From contig NC_083523.1 in assembly GCF_032362555.1 (NCBI RefSeq), positions 967,501 to 1,031,500 of the forward strand: 64,000 nucleotides of DNA. The letters run 5' to 3'. Both the position numbers and the translations under genes were made by a program. The notes under the pieces are model-generated. The model saw nothing but the letters and a program-made list of their open reading frames with translations, was not told the DNA's origin and made no database searches. Positions 48,317 to 58,464 of this stretch are shown here, piece by piece (positions within the stretch are counted from its first letter, which is position 1; each line of letters opens with the position of its first letter). This DNA comes from Amyelois transitella. Its lineage: Eukaryota; Arthropoda; Insecta; Lepidoptera; Pyralidae.

Positions 48317-49400
48317 TGTCTCTTCCTACAAGGTATAGGCAGTCGTTGCCGACCTCGTGTCACGAACTGTCTGTATGTATTTAAAATGACAAACAGAAAA
48401 TTGAGGGTTTTTTATTTTAATTAACTTAACAAATTTTTCAAACATTATTCACAACATAGAACAACCCCCACAGCATGTCATGCGCGCGCGGCGGTTCTTT
48501 AATCGCGTGAAAAACTATCGCTTTTTCGCTTTTTATTAGGACGTAAAACGGGACAGCGGTAGTTTTTCGCGCGGTAAAAATGGCGACGCTCATACCATGC
48601 TACGGGGGATGGAATGAAACCATATAAATTGGAATATGATAGGTTCCTATTTGAATATTTTTGAACATCAGTTCTGGCAAAATGAAAATGTACATTAAAT
48701 AAAAAACAATGTCTTCATACAAACTTATTAAGTACGCGGTTTTCCGAAGCGTTACGACAAAATATGTATGTTTGTTCATAAAATCTTTGTTTACTTTCTT
48801 TTAAAATTTTTCCTATTATTTAGATTTCTGTGATCTTATCAAAGTTTATAAAGACTTACAGGCAGATAAATTATTTATTTAAATATATTTACATAATTAT
48901 ACGACTAAGAGAAATAAAACAAGACCATGAACAAACAACAAAGCCAGAAATATTTCAAATTCTGACGAATTATAATAATTTTAAAAATTAAATAATTATT
49001 TATTGGCTGTCGTGAAATAATTATTAAAAAAAAATAATAACCCACACTGAAAAAAGAACTGGCAGTTATAAATTTTATGCAAAGCATATTTTTTCCTAAT
49101 ATAAATTTGTTAAACAATATTAAAATAAAATCTTTTAAATAAAATTGTAGAACATATTTGTATGCAGAAATTGATCACAAAACTATTATAAGTAATTGTG
49201 TCATTTATGACATTCACAGAAATCAGAATAATAAAGTATACATTAAAATTTTTGTGACGCAGTAGATACTGACTGTATCTTATTAATTGTAATATTGTAA
49301 ATAAAATGTACACATTAGATGTAACAGACCATTGCGAGCCATATTGTATTAAGTTATAAATATATAAAAACTTCATACGTTTTATTTGTTTTATTGTATA

Positions 49401-49617
49401 CTAGAGGCCGCCCGCGACTTCGTCCACATGGAAACCCTATCAATCCCGCGGGAACTCCGGGATAAAAAGTAGCCTATGTGTTATTCTGGGTCTTCAGCTA
49501 ACTACATACCAAATTTCATCGTAATCGGTTCAGAAGTTTTTACGTGAAAGAGTAACAAACATCCATACTGACATCCTGACATACTCACAAACATACGCAT
49601 TTATAATATTAGTAGGA
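49401..49617 (-). mobile_element. Non-autonomous Helitron
   Basis: CTAGAGGCCGCCCGCGACTT to TTATAATATTAGTAGGA, complete at both ends. Confidence 0.88.
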
Positions 49618-49904
49618 TTTGTTCGCCACTGATTTAGATAAAATAAGGAACAGGGACAGACTAGTATTATCAGATAATCTATTCATTACAAGAAAAAGCC
49701 GTAACATACCGTATTATAGCATAATGATTTTTAAATATATTTTTTTTATTTCTGCACATTCTCTTTCGCGTGTTGATTTACGCGAAGGAAAATGTGTAGT
49801 GTGTGTATTTATCAATATCGTATTCCAAAAATCAATTATGCCTGTGACCTCTTATGCCAAATAATACTTATTACGACTAAATTTCCACGTTATTGTATGA
49901 ATGA

Positions 49905-50164
49905 GTGCCGTGTGGTTCCCGGCACCAATAAAAAAAAAGCATAAGATCACTCCATCTCGTTCCCATGGATGTCGTAGAAGGCGACTAAGGGATAGGCTTA
50001 TAAACTTGGGATTCTTCTTTTAGGCGATGGGCTAGCAACCTGTCACTATTTGAATCTCAATTCCATCATAAAGCCAAACAGCTTAACGTCTTCATCAGTC
50101 TTTTCAAGACTGTTGGCTCTGTCTACCCCGCAAGGGACATAGACGTGATTATATGTATGTATTA
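49905..50164 (+). mobile_element. SINE-A, full-length reference copy
   Basis: Defines the family: head GTGCCGTGTGGTTCCCGG, then CTCCATCTCGTTCCCATGG, GATGGGCTAGCAACCTGTCA, CAGTCTTTTCAAGACTG (a hairpin), CTACCCCGCAAGGGA and a GTGATTATATGTATGTAT tail. It is flanked by the 9-bp duplication TATGAATGA (49896-49904 and 50165-50173), so it is a complete insertion of about 260 bp. The tail resembles the LINE tail at 61690-61745, suggesting shared reverse transcriptase. Confidence 0.9.
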
Positions 50165-50917
50165 TATGAATGAATGTATGTAGAATGGACTAACATTAAT
50201 TGTCAAGGTCCAGACGTGGTCAGAATTTTCCTCGAACGTGAGTAATTTGATGAAAATTCCTAGTTCTTGGATAAAATGAGAATTGACTCAACAAAGACAA
50301 ATTTATAGAAGACAGTTGACGAATTTATTTGTCTGGTTAGTCATTGTTGTAGGTAAAAATTCATAAAAAAAAAAAAAAAAATAGTTGACCACAGATAACA
50401 TAACAGTAGCTTGCCAGTATGTCTTGTGACGTTTAGGTAAAACGTCGCACGTAAGAGAGATGAGAGATAATTTAATGATCCATAGAATAACTACAATCTT
50501 TATTAGGACTAGTTTAACAATATTGAAGAGGGCGTGGGTTAAGCTATAGATACGAGATCCAGCAAATAGTTGCCTGAGGATAGCGAGCTAGTTAACTTGG
50601 TGTACGCTGAAGTAGTTCAAAGGCGGAAGGCCGGTGCTTATAAAGTCGACGTCACAGTCTCAGATTAAAAAAAATTAAAGTAGCCTATGTTGCTCTTAAA
50701 GGTCTATTCTCTGTGCCAAAATGTATCCAATTCTCATGTTTTTTGAGTATAAGTTACTTTACACTTTCGCGGGAAATTACAGAGAAAAGCAGCTTAAATT
50801 ATACTTCTAAAGGTTTTGTTTGACTCTGTACAAAAAAATCATCTAAATCTGTCTAATAGTTTATTTATTTTGAACTAAACAATAACATAAACTAAAATTT
50901 TTCTCCTTACATCTATA

Positions 50918-51167
50918 CTTATATTATAAAGCTGACGAGTTTGTTTGTTTAAACGCGATAATCTCAGGAACTCTCAGGTTCGAATTGAAAAATTATTTTT
51001 GTGTTGAATAGACCATTTATCGAGGAAGGCTTAAGGCTATATAACACCACGCTATAACTATAAGGAGCGAAGATTTAATGGAAAATGTGAAAAAGAAAAA
51101 AAGGGAAAATTATTCATCCTTGAGGGCTTCAAAGATGCCCAAAATAACTATTCCACGCGGACGAAGT
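50918..51167 (+). mobile_element. Helitron, 3' end truncated
   Basis: TTATATTATAAAGCTGACGA to ATTCCACGCGGACGAAGT. Confidence 0.8.
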
Positions 51168-51442
51168 TATATTAGAATGATACAAAAAAACAATTTTCTA
51201 AAATTTTTTGATAGCAATATTTAAAAGGTATGAATGTTACGCAAGGGTAGAAAGTAACTTATTTAGATACAAGATGCGTTCGAGGTCAAATGACATATAA
51301 TTAAGGTCACATTGTCATCAATGATTACGGGCTTTAAAGTAGGACATCGTAAATCAGGTGAAGGGACAAGGGAAAACCTACTTGCGATTACTCAACCATG
51401 TTGAACCATAAATGATTGTCCTTTTATAAAAAATATATATTT

Positions 51443-51540
51443 ACATATACCTACATATAGGTAATTACGTCTATATCCCTTGCGGCGTAGACAGAGACAA
51501 CAGTATTGAAAATACTAATAGGCCACTTACACATATACTT
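51443..51540 (-). mobile_element. SINE-A 3' fragment
   Basis: ACATATAGGTAATTACGTCT to ACTAATAGGCCAC. Confidence 0.7.
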
Positions 51541-52034
51541 ACACAGCATGTCTTAATCTCTTACGGGGAAGACAGAGTTAACAATGTCGCTTACTCTTCC
51601 TTTGATTGTCTTATACAATCTGTGCGGGAAATAGAGCAGAGGACACACTTTTAATTGGGAACAGTTTTTTCCCAGAACTTCGCTCCCGTGGGAAATAGCT
51701 TTAATTCTTTGACCGTCTGTATGTTTCATAGTTTTTAACTCCCAAACACCATGAAAATCTATAATATTCGATAGAATAATAAGTTATCATTATGTTGTTA
51801 AACGATTACGCAAATCAAATCTATTTTTATACAAATAAATAATTTTTCAACAATGATCTAGTTTTATACGAACTTTAATACAAAAATATGCCTCATTAAC
51901 CATTGCAAAACATGTATTTGACCTGCCAAAATTACCTTTATTTAGATTTTAAAGATAACCTACTTTTTGTAGCAATTGCGATTACAAAATGTCATTCAGT
52001 ATTGGTCTAATTTCGCGCGCGGACGTTAACCAAA

Positions 52035-52532
52035 ATGCCTATGAGACCTAGTGCCCTATGTACCATAATTCAGGGCTTCCCGATGCTGCTAATTTTAGCC
52101 CAAAATAACTACCGATGTCTGACCACCCCGTTAATTTATAAACCACCCACTCCTACCGCTTCTCCTGAGTACATCGAAGCATTGAATACGTTATATCAAA
52201 GCTTGTATTATTCACATCATCACTGCGATGATCACGGCTACGGTGGAAACCATGGCGGTTCTTACGGCTATGGATCTTATGGTCATGGAGGTTATGGCCA
52301 GCCTTATGGAGGCTATGACCATAAACCACCGTATAACTATGGCGTGACGTATAAACCTTTTGAATATCCCGGCCAAGGAAGCAATGGGTATCCAGGTTAT
52401 TTGTATAAGAAGGTAAACATAACCGGCGGGAATAAGTATGCGCCTACGCAGATCTACAATGTGAAGAATAAGTATAAAGTTGTGGTGAAGAAACCTAAGG
52501 GGCGGAGGAAGTCGCAGAAATTACAAGGTTAG
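52035..52532 (+). CDS. Unrecognised Gly/Tyr/His-rich protein, probably secreted
   Basis: A 165-codon open frame with strongly protein-like composition. The N-terminus has a hydrophobic stretch (ALCTIIQGFPMLLILA, about residues 7-22) that could act as a signal peptide. From about residue 63 it has a low-complexity Gly-Tyr-His region (GYGGNHGGSYGYGSYGHGGY), then a Pro/Tyr part, and a basic tail (KVVVKKPKGRRKSQK). The composition resembles structural extracellular proteins such as cuticle or eggshell components, but I do not recognise a family. It may end at TAG 52530-52532, or splice at CAAG|GTTAGT after 52527. An initiator-like TTCAGT lies about 40 bp upstream of the ATG. Confidence 0.72.
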   Translation: MPMRPSALCTIIQGFPMLLILAQNNYRCLTTPLIYKPPTPTASPEYIEALNTLYQSLYYSHHHCDDHGYGGNHGGSYGYGSYGHGGYGQPYGGYDHKPPYNYGVTYKPFEYPGQGSNGYPGYLYKKVNITGGNKYAPTQIYNVKNKYKVVVKKPKGRRKSQKLQG

Positions 52533-52639
52533 TGCGATAGTTTTATTTCTGTTATATTTTGCATATTACACATTGCATTTTTGAAACGATTACCTTAAAA
52601 CAGTAAAATACATTGGAACTCCATAAGAAAAAACAAGAT

Positions 52640-52760
52640 AGATAAAACTCTCTATTGCACCGTAACAGTAAAACATACAAAACAGCACAAAACAGATAGA
52701 GATGGTACAAAGGCGGACTTATCGCTAATGCAATCTCTTCCAGTCAACCTTTAGGTGGAA
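52640..52760 (-). mobile_element. 3' end of an unidentified retroelement
   Basis: GATAGATAAAACTCTCTATT to CAATCTCTTCCAGTCAACCT, repeated almost word for word at 58065-58175. Confidence 0.7.
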
Positions 52761-52904
52761 GGGAACAAGTTTTAATTAGAACTCGTAAACGTAACTCGAA
52801 ACGTATAGTAAATGGTCATAATTTAGACATCAACGACTCATTCCTCCAACATTACCTACGTTAGTTTTGGTTAAAATATTTTTGTCTTGAAAAAGGGGGA
52901 TGTT

Positions 52905-53262
52905 AAGAGTACCCGTAATCGTCGAATATGCATGAAAAGAGTAATGAGTGTGGAGGAAGCGGGTGAGGTCTGTGAGGATCGTAGCAAGTTAAGTAGTACA
53001 TACATACATACATACATACATATAATCACGTCTATGTCCCTTGCGGGGTAGACAGAGCCAACAGTCTTGAAAAGACTGATAGGCCACGTTAAGCTGTTTG
53101 GCTTTATGATGGAATTGAGATTCAAATAGTGACAGGTTGCTAGCCCATCGCCTAAAAGAAGAATCCCAAGTTTATAAGCCTATAGTTAAGTAGTATAGTA
53201 CTTATAGTATCTGCCTACCCTTATGAGAAACAGGTGTAATGGTATCTATGTATGTAAAATAT
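52905..53262 (+). mobile_element. LINE 3' tail interrupted by a SINE-A insertion
   Basis: The LINE words ATGCATGAAAAGAGTAATGA and GGTGAGGTCTGTGAGGATCG continue after the SINE with TCTGCCTACCCTTATGAGA and TATGTATG. The insertion is bounded by the 12-bp repeat AGTTAAGTAGTA at 52987-52998 and 53184-53195. Confidence 0.8.
52999..53183 (-). mobile_element. SINE-A, 5'-truncated, with a 12-bp target-site duplication
   Basis: Runs from the CATACATACATACATACATA tail to AAGTTTATAAGCCTATA, with the head absent. Inserted into an older LINE tail. Confidence 0.88.
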
Positions 53263-53287
53263 TTTTTGCTATGACTGAATCTTTTGA

Positions 53288-53527
53288 CGGCCTCTATGGC
53301 GCAGCGGTAGTGCGCTTGTCTGTGACACCGGAGGTCCCGGGTTCGAATCCCGGCCAGGGCATGATGAGAAACGAACTTTCTCTGATTGACCTGGGTCTTG
53401 GATGTTTATCTATATAGGTAAGTGTTTATTATAAAATATAGTATCGTTGAGTTAGTATCTCGTAACACAAGTCTCGAACTTACTTCGCAGCTAACTGAAT
53501 CTGTGTAATTTGTCCCGTATATATTTA
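53288..53527 (+). mobile_element. tRNA-derived SINE, full length
   Basis: The head has an A box (TGGCGCAGCGGTAGTGCGC) and B box (GGTTCGAATCC) in tRNA spacing. The body runs through GATTGACCTGGGTCTTGGAT to the tail AATTTGTCCCGTATATATTT. Confidence 0.88.
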
Positions 53528-53839
53528 TTTATTTATATCTAAATTTTGTTTTGGAAGTACCTACGGAATAAAATCATATTTTAGGAAATGAATAGGTATA
53601 TGTATATTGTAATTTTACCCGTGGGCTTAAATTAAAATTACAACAAAACACTGAAAATGTTATTTCCATACTTATTTTTTTATTCATTCAAGTCTCGGTC
53701 AATCTGTGAAATTTGTCCCGTATATATTATGTTTGTTTTTTATGTTCAAATCAATAAAATCTCTTTTTTTTAAACTTATTGTACAAAGATTAAGAGATTA
53801 TACTCACAATAGACAATAGGTATCTATTAAATTTTATAT

Positions 53840-54094
53840 TTTTTTCTCTACATACATATTATCACGTCTACATCTCTTGCGGGGTAGACAGAGCCAACAG
53901 ACTTGATAAGGCCCAAAGGCCAAGTTCAGCTGTATGGCTTTATAAAGGAATTGAGACTCAAAAAGTGACAAGTTGCAGGTCCATCGCCTAAAAGAAGAAT
54001 CCCAAATTTATTAGCCTGCCCCTTAGTCGGATTTAACATCAAAAGAAAAAAGATGGAGTGGTCCTATTCTTTAGTTCCAGAAACCACACGGCAC
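53840..54094 (-). mobile_element. SINE-A, full length
   Basis: CACGTCTACATCTCTTGCGG to CCAGAAACCACACGGCAC. Confidence 0.83.
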
Positions 54095-54381
54095 TTTTCC
54101 TATAAATGTCACAATGTTGTATCACCATTATATATAAAAAGTTGTTTTGCCATATAAATATTTTTTAAGTTATTTCTAGTTAAAATAATATGTCAAGGGT
54201 GGACAACCTTTATCACTAAGGGGTATAAAAATAGATGTTGGCCGATTCTCAGACCTACTCAATATGCTCAACAAAATTTCATGAGAATCGGTCAAGCCGT
54301 TTCGGAGGTGCACGGGAACGAACATTGTGACACGAGAATTTTATTGTTATAAGTCACTATAAGCTCATCTCAATAGCAAAT

Positions 54382-54645
54382 ACATATATATGGTCACGTT
54401 TATATCCCTTGCGGGGTAGACAGAACCAACAGTCTAGAAAAGACTGAATGGCCTCGTTCAGCTATCTTAATTTCGGCTTAATGATAGAATTAAGATTCAA
54501 ATAGTGATTGGTCGCTAGCCCATCGCCTAAAAAAGAATTTCAAGTTTGTAAGCCTATCCCTTAGTCGCCTTTTACGACATCCATGGGAAAGAGATGGAGT
54601 GGTCCTATTCTTTTTTATATTGGTGCCGGGAACCACACGGCGCTA
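54382..54645 (-). mobile_element. SINE-A, full length
   Basis: CACGTTTATATCCCTTGCGG to CCGGGAACCACACGGCGC. Confidence 0.87.
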
Positions 54646-54847
54646 CCAATACTAATGGCAAATACCTGTTAATAGATGACTTCTCATCACGAACAAGGTC
54701 CCACGTGAATCATAGAATAACCTCATTTCGCACCCATGTTAGGAGGATTTAGAAAGTTATTAACAGACTAAGCGGAAATAATTCTTATAGACAAGGTTAG
54801 CGTTAATAAAGGACATATAATGTAAGGATTAAGTCAATACTTAGATA

Positions 54848-55136
54848 TATGTACATATATAGTCACGTCTATATCCCTTGCGGAGTGGACAGAGACAACA
54901 GTCTTGAATGTATGGCTTTGTGATGGAATTAAGTTATTAAATTAATAACTTTCCCTAATTCGCTTGAAACAGCTTGAAATTGAGATTCAAATAGTAACAG
55001 GTTGCTCGTACATCGCCTAAAAAAGAATCCTAAGTTTGTAAGCCTATCCTTTACTCGCCTTTTACGACATCCATGGGAAAGAGATGGAGTGGTCCTATTC
55101 TTTTTTGTATTGGTGCCGGGAACCACACGGCACGGC
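54848..55136 (-). mobile_element. SINE-A, full length with internal insertion
   Basis: CACGTCTATATCCCTTGCGG to GCCGGGAACCACACGGCAC; about 45 bp of AT-rich DNA interrupts it near 54930-54975. Confidence 0.83.
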
Positions 55137-55359
55137 ACTCTGTCTACAACACAAGGGAGATATACATATATAAATATATGTATTCTTTAATTTGTATGTT
55201 CAACAGCTGTAATGTATTTGAATGAATGCAATACACGAAAACAAGTTATCCTTGTTTCATAGCGGCGTCGTACGTAATTAGAAATTAATTCAAACGCAAC
55301 AAACTACATAAGTACAGTATTGATGTTTTTATTTAAGTAACTTAGTAGGTACCTACTAT

Positions 55360-55673
55360 GCTGATGGAATTGTCATCCAAATAGTGATAGGTTGATAGCA
55401 CATCGCCTAAAATAAGTAACCCAAGTTTATAAGTTAAATCCCTTAGTCGCCCTTAACGACATTCACATGACATGACTGCAGTGTAGTTTGTTCCGCTGCT
55501 TCTTCTACACATGCGCTTTGGAAGCGGTAGTAGTAATAATTAGATTTAAGTTATGTGACGTCAATAAGTGACCTTGTATCCAATTTTGAAAATAAATCTA
55601 TTCTATTCTATACATGGGAATGAGATGGAGTGGTCGTATTCTTTTTTGTATTGGTGCCGGGAACCACACGGCT
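55360..55673 (-). mobile_element. SINE-A interrupted by a (TTCTA)n-tailed element
   Basis: The SINE runs from GATGGAATTGTCATCCAAAT to GTCGCCCTTAACGACATTC, and resumes with CATGGGAATGAGATGGAGTG after the inserted element at 55484-55612. Confidence 0.82.
55484..55612 (+). mobile_element. (TTCTA)n-tailed short element nested in SINE-A
   Basis: GTTTGTTCCGCTGCTTCTTC to AATAAATCTATTCTATTCTA. Sister copy at 2525-2668. Confidence 0.8.
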
Positions 55674-55870
55674 TATTATGTTATTTATAATCGTGATGAT
55701 TTATGTCATCATTATCAAGCCTTTATATAGTGTTCACTGCAAAAGCTCGATATTTTTTTTTGTATTTTACAAACCATATTAAGCTTGAGGCAACAGCAAT
55801 CATTATGTCACATAAATTACTTGAGACTTAGATTTCCGCTTGAATTATGGTTATAATATATTACTTTATT

Positions 55871-56117
55871 GTGCCGTGTGGCTCCCGGTTAAAAAAAGAC
55901 CACACCCTCTCGTTCCCATGGATATCGTAAAAGGTGACTAAGGGATATGCTTATAAACTTGGGATTCTTCTTTTAGGTGATGGGCTAGCAACCTGTCACT
56001 ATTTGGATCTCAATTCCATTATTAAGCCGAGCAGCTGAACGTGGCCATTCAGTCTTTTCGGGACTATTGGCTCTGTCTACCCCGTAAGGGATATAGACGT
56101 GACTATATGTATGTATG
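55871..56117 (+). mobile_element. SINE-A, full length
   Basis: GTGCCGTGTGGCTCCCGG to GTGACTATATGTATGTATGT. Confidence 0.86.
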
Positions 56118-56164
56118 TATGAATATAGTACATACCCACCCATATGATGAATAATAATATCAAT

Positions 56165-56222
56165 CAAGACTGTCGGCTCTGTCTTCCTCGCAAGGGATAT
56201 AGACGTGATTATATGTAAGTAT
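56165..56222 (+). mobile_element. SINE-A tail fragment
   Basis: AAGACTGTCGGCTCTGTCTT to GATTATATGTAAGT. Confidence 0.7.
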
Positions 56223-56273
56223 TATAATCCTCTCGATGTTTGTTCCGGTAACGTTCTCTTTGGGATTTTAATT

Positions 56274-56592
56274 GTGCCGTGTGGTTCCCGATAGTGCCGT
56301 ATGGTTCCCGGCAATACCGTGTGGTTCCCGGCAGTGCCGTGTGGTTCCCGGCACCAATAGAAAAAAGAATAGAACCACTCCATCTCTCTCCCATGGATGT
56401 CGCAGAAGGCGACTATGGGGTCGGCCTTTAAACTTGGGATTCTTCTTTTAGGCGATGGGCTAGCGACCTGTCACTATTTGAATCTAAATTCTATCTTAAA
56501 GCCAAATAGCTGAACGTGGCCTAACAGTCTTTTCAAGACTGTTGGCTCTGTCTACCCCGCAAGGGAAATAGACGTGATTATATGTATGTTAA
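56274..56592 (+). mobile_element. SINE-A with its head repeated four times
   Basis: About 20-bp head units (consensus GTGCCGTGTGGTTCCCGG) start near 56274, 56294, 56315 and 56334, followed by a normal body and tail. Confidence 0.88.
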
Positions 56593-56989
56593 ATTTAATT
56601 ATATAATCGTTAGTCAGTAGATATGCTGATAGAAATTGTTGACTAATGGCTGTCTTTGCGTTTGGAGGTTCAAGGCCTTAAAGTCAATGTCATGTTTTTC
56701 ATACAAATCGCTTGAACGAATAATTCTATTTGATCATATAAGATTTATAATATATTTATTTAATTATTTTATAGAAATTTTCACTTTTATGATGTTTAAA
56801 TGTTTTGAACAGATATATATTTTTTTTTTCATCTTAATGGAAAATTATGCGAAATTTCGAATATTTTTTATTTACCAATTCATGTACGCAGAAAACATAT
56901 AGGAATGTTAAACACAAGAAACATAGGTACATACCTAGATCTTTTTTAATTTAATTACATTTTAATCCATTCTATTATTCTTCTAATAG

Positions 56990-57092
56990 GATATAAGCAA
57001 GGAACTTGTCACTATTTGAATCTCAATGCTATCATTAAGCCTAGACTTTTGGCTCTATCAACCCCGCAAAGAATATCGACGTGATTATATGT
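56990..57092 (+). mobile_element. SINE-A fragment, decayed
   Basis: GGATATAAGCAAGGAACTTG through CCCCGCAAAGAATATCGACG. Confidence 0.65.
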
Positions 57093-57389
57093 CTATTCTA
57101 ACCTTCGCTCTTTTCAGAATTTCAGTTCTTTGTTACGAGTACTTTTATTTCTCGTAAAATTTAGCTTTTCTTCCTACTATGATATCGCTTTATACTTTAG
57201 CCATAAACCCATAGACTATACCTAAAGTATAGAATAAGTAACAGGGTTTTGTCCTACACCTTTCAACATCCTAGTCCTATTGAAATTATTTCCGAAAAAT
57301 CCGGACTTCCGTAAAAACTCACAGGGAATTACGTATTATAACTGTATAATAAACATACTTGTATGACGTTACACATATATACTTCTTAG

Positions 57390-57417
57390 TTGGTCAAGAT
57401 CAACCGCAGTTGACCAA
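57390..57417. promoter_or_regulatory. Palindromic element TTGGTCAA-N12-TTGACCAA
   Basis: Perfect 8-bp inverted repeat about 100 bp upstream of a signal-peptide exon. TGACC recurs at 57425, so three TGACC/GGTCA half-sites, which nuclear receptors recognise, fall within 40 bp. A dimeric factor site is plausible but unproven. Confidence 0.45.
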
Positions 57418-57444
57418 GAACGTCTGACCAGGCGGCCGAAATAT

Positions 57445-57482
57445 CTATATATATGTTTTTATATCAGTATATGCGCAGTGTT
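57445..57482 (+). promoter_or_regulatory. Probable core promoter (TATA and initiator)
   Basis: A TATATATAT run at 57446-57454 is followed by TCAGT (57464) and GCAGTG (57475). The second places the start about 30 bp from the TATA run and about 35 bp before the ATG. Confidence 0.4.
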
Positions 57483-57512
57483 TGTGTAAAACGGATGTGT
57501 ATGTAAATAATT

Positions 57513-57576
57513 ATGGCGAATTTGTGTGTTTTATTCTGTGTTTTTTTGTGTGTGCAATTAGTGTACTGCCAGTTTG
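57513..57576 (+). CDS. Signal-peptide first exon of an unidentified secreted protein
   Basis: ATG 57513 opens 21 codons: MANLCVLFCVFLCV followed by QLVYCQF, a textbook signal peptide with cleavage likely at or near VYC-Q. The exon ends in phase 1 at donor GTGAGT. Downstream exons are not visible in the remaining 6.4 kb, so the gene must continue to the right with a long intron. The mature protein cannot be guessed. Confidence 0.65.
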
Positions 57577-58064
57577 GTGAGTTATTTTTTTGAGGTGTTA
57601 GATAATTGTTGTAGGTAAGATGTTGTAAAAAATGGTGTTGTTAAATTGATTTGATTTGTAAGGTTCTTTTGTACAAGGTATTTTACCTATTTATGTATAG
57701 GAAGACATGAAATTACATCTCAAATTATAAAAAAAATCAATGAAGTGGTGTAAGAATATTTGTTTTCAAATAATTTATTAAAAATCATATTTTTACACAA
57801 ACGTTTTTAAAAAAAATTACAATGCAAACAAATAGTTTCTAACAGTGACAGAAGCATCTGTACCGAAATCTTAAAATAATGATTGATAACGTTTATAAAT
57901 GATCTTATTTAAGTCAAGTGGAACGCAAGCTTTAAGAAACTATTGATTATCATAAGTGCACACATTGAACCTAAAAATCGCTCTCAATAATATGCGTATG
58001 AATATTATCTGTTATTTTAACTGTGATTCTTCGACATAGACTCATATTGTAGATAGAAAGATAG

Positions 58065-58175
58065 ATAGATAAAACTCTTTACTGCACTATAAGAGTAAAA
58101 CATACAAAACAGATGGTACAAAGGCGGACTTATCGCTAATGCAATCTCTTCCAGTCAACCTTTGGGTGAAAGCAA
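58065..58175 (-). mobile_element. Sister copy of 52640-52760
   Basis: GATAGATAAAACTCTTTACT to CAATCTCTTCCAGTCAACCT. Confidence 0.7.
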
Positions 58176-58464
58176 ACGAAACAGGAGATTGGCGTTGGCG
58201 CAGAGCAAGACAATTAAATGTTTAAACATAATAAAATGCACACATTATATATACTTATATATAATACATATAAATACGCATAAATGCCTACTTACCGAAA
58301 ATATTTTTATTAAATACATAAAATAAAATGCTCTTTTCCCAAATACAGCCTTGGCCAAAAGTATTAGGCACCCCCAACTTTTATTAAAATAATGAAGTAA
58401 AACTACTTTTATTTTCTATATTTATTTATTTCTTAAAAATTAGGTTAATATAAACAAGAAAAGC

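Larger units (their letters stand above)
48119..52034. other. Intergenic DNA between nab and the Gly/Tyr-rich gene
   Basis: Holds two Helitrons of the same family (48125-48316, 49400-49617), a full-length SINE-A (49905-50164), a truncated Helitron (50918-51167) and AT-rich DNA. No exon recognised. Confidence 0.6.

Noticed and set aside
48905..49376. Two minus-strand frames rich in Phe/Ile/Tyr
   Set aside because: Typical of AT-rich DNA; no motif or context.
53289..53361. Possible tRNA gene
   Set aside because: A and B boxes are present, but the anticodon stem does not pair well and the sequence continues into a SINE body with sister copies at 12848 and 40840.
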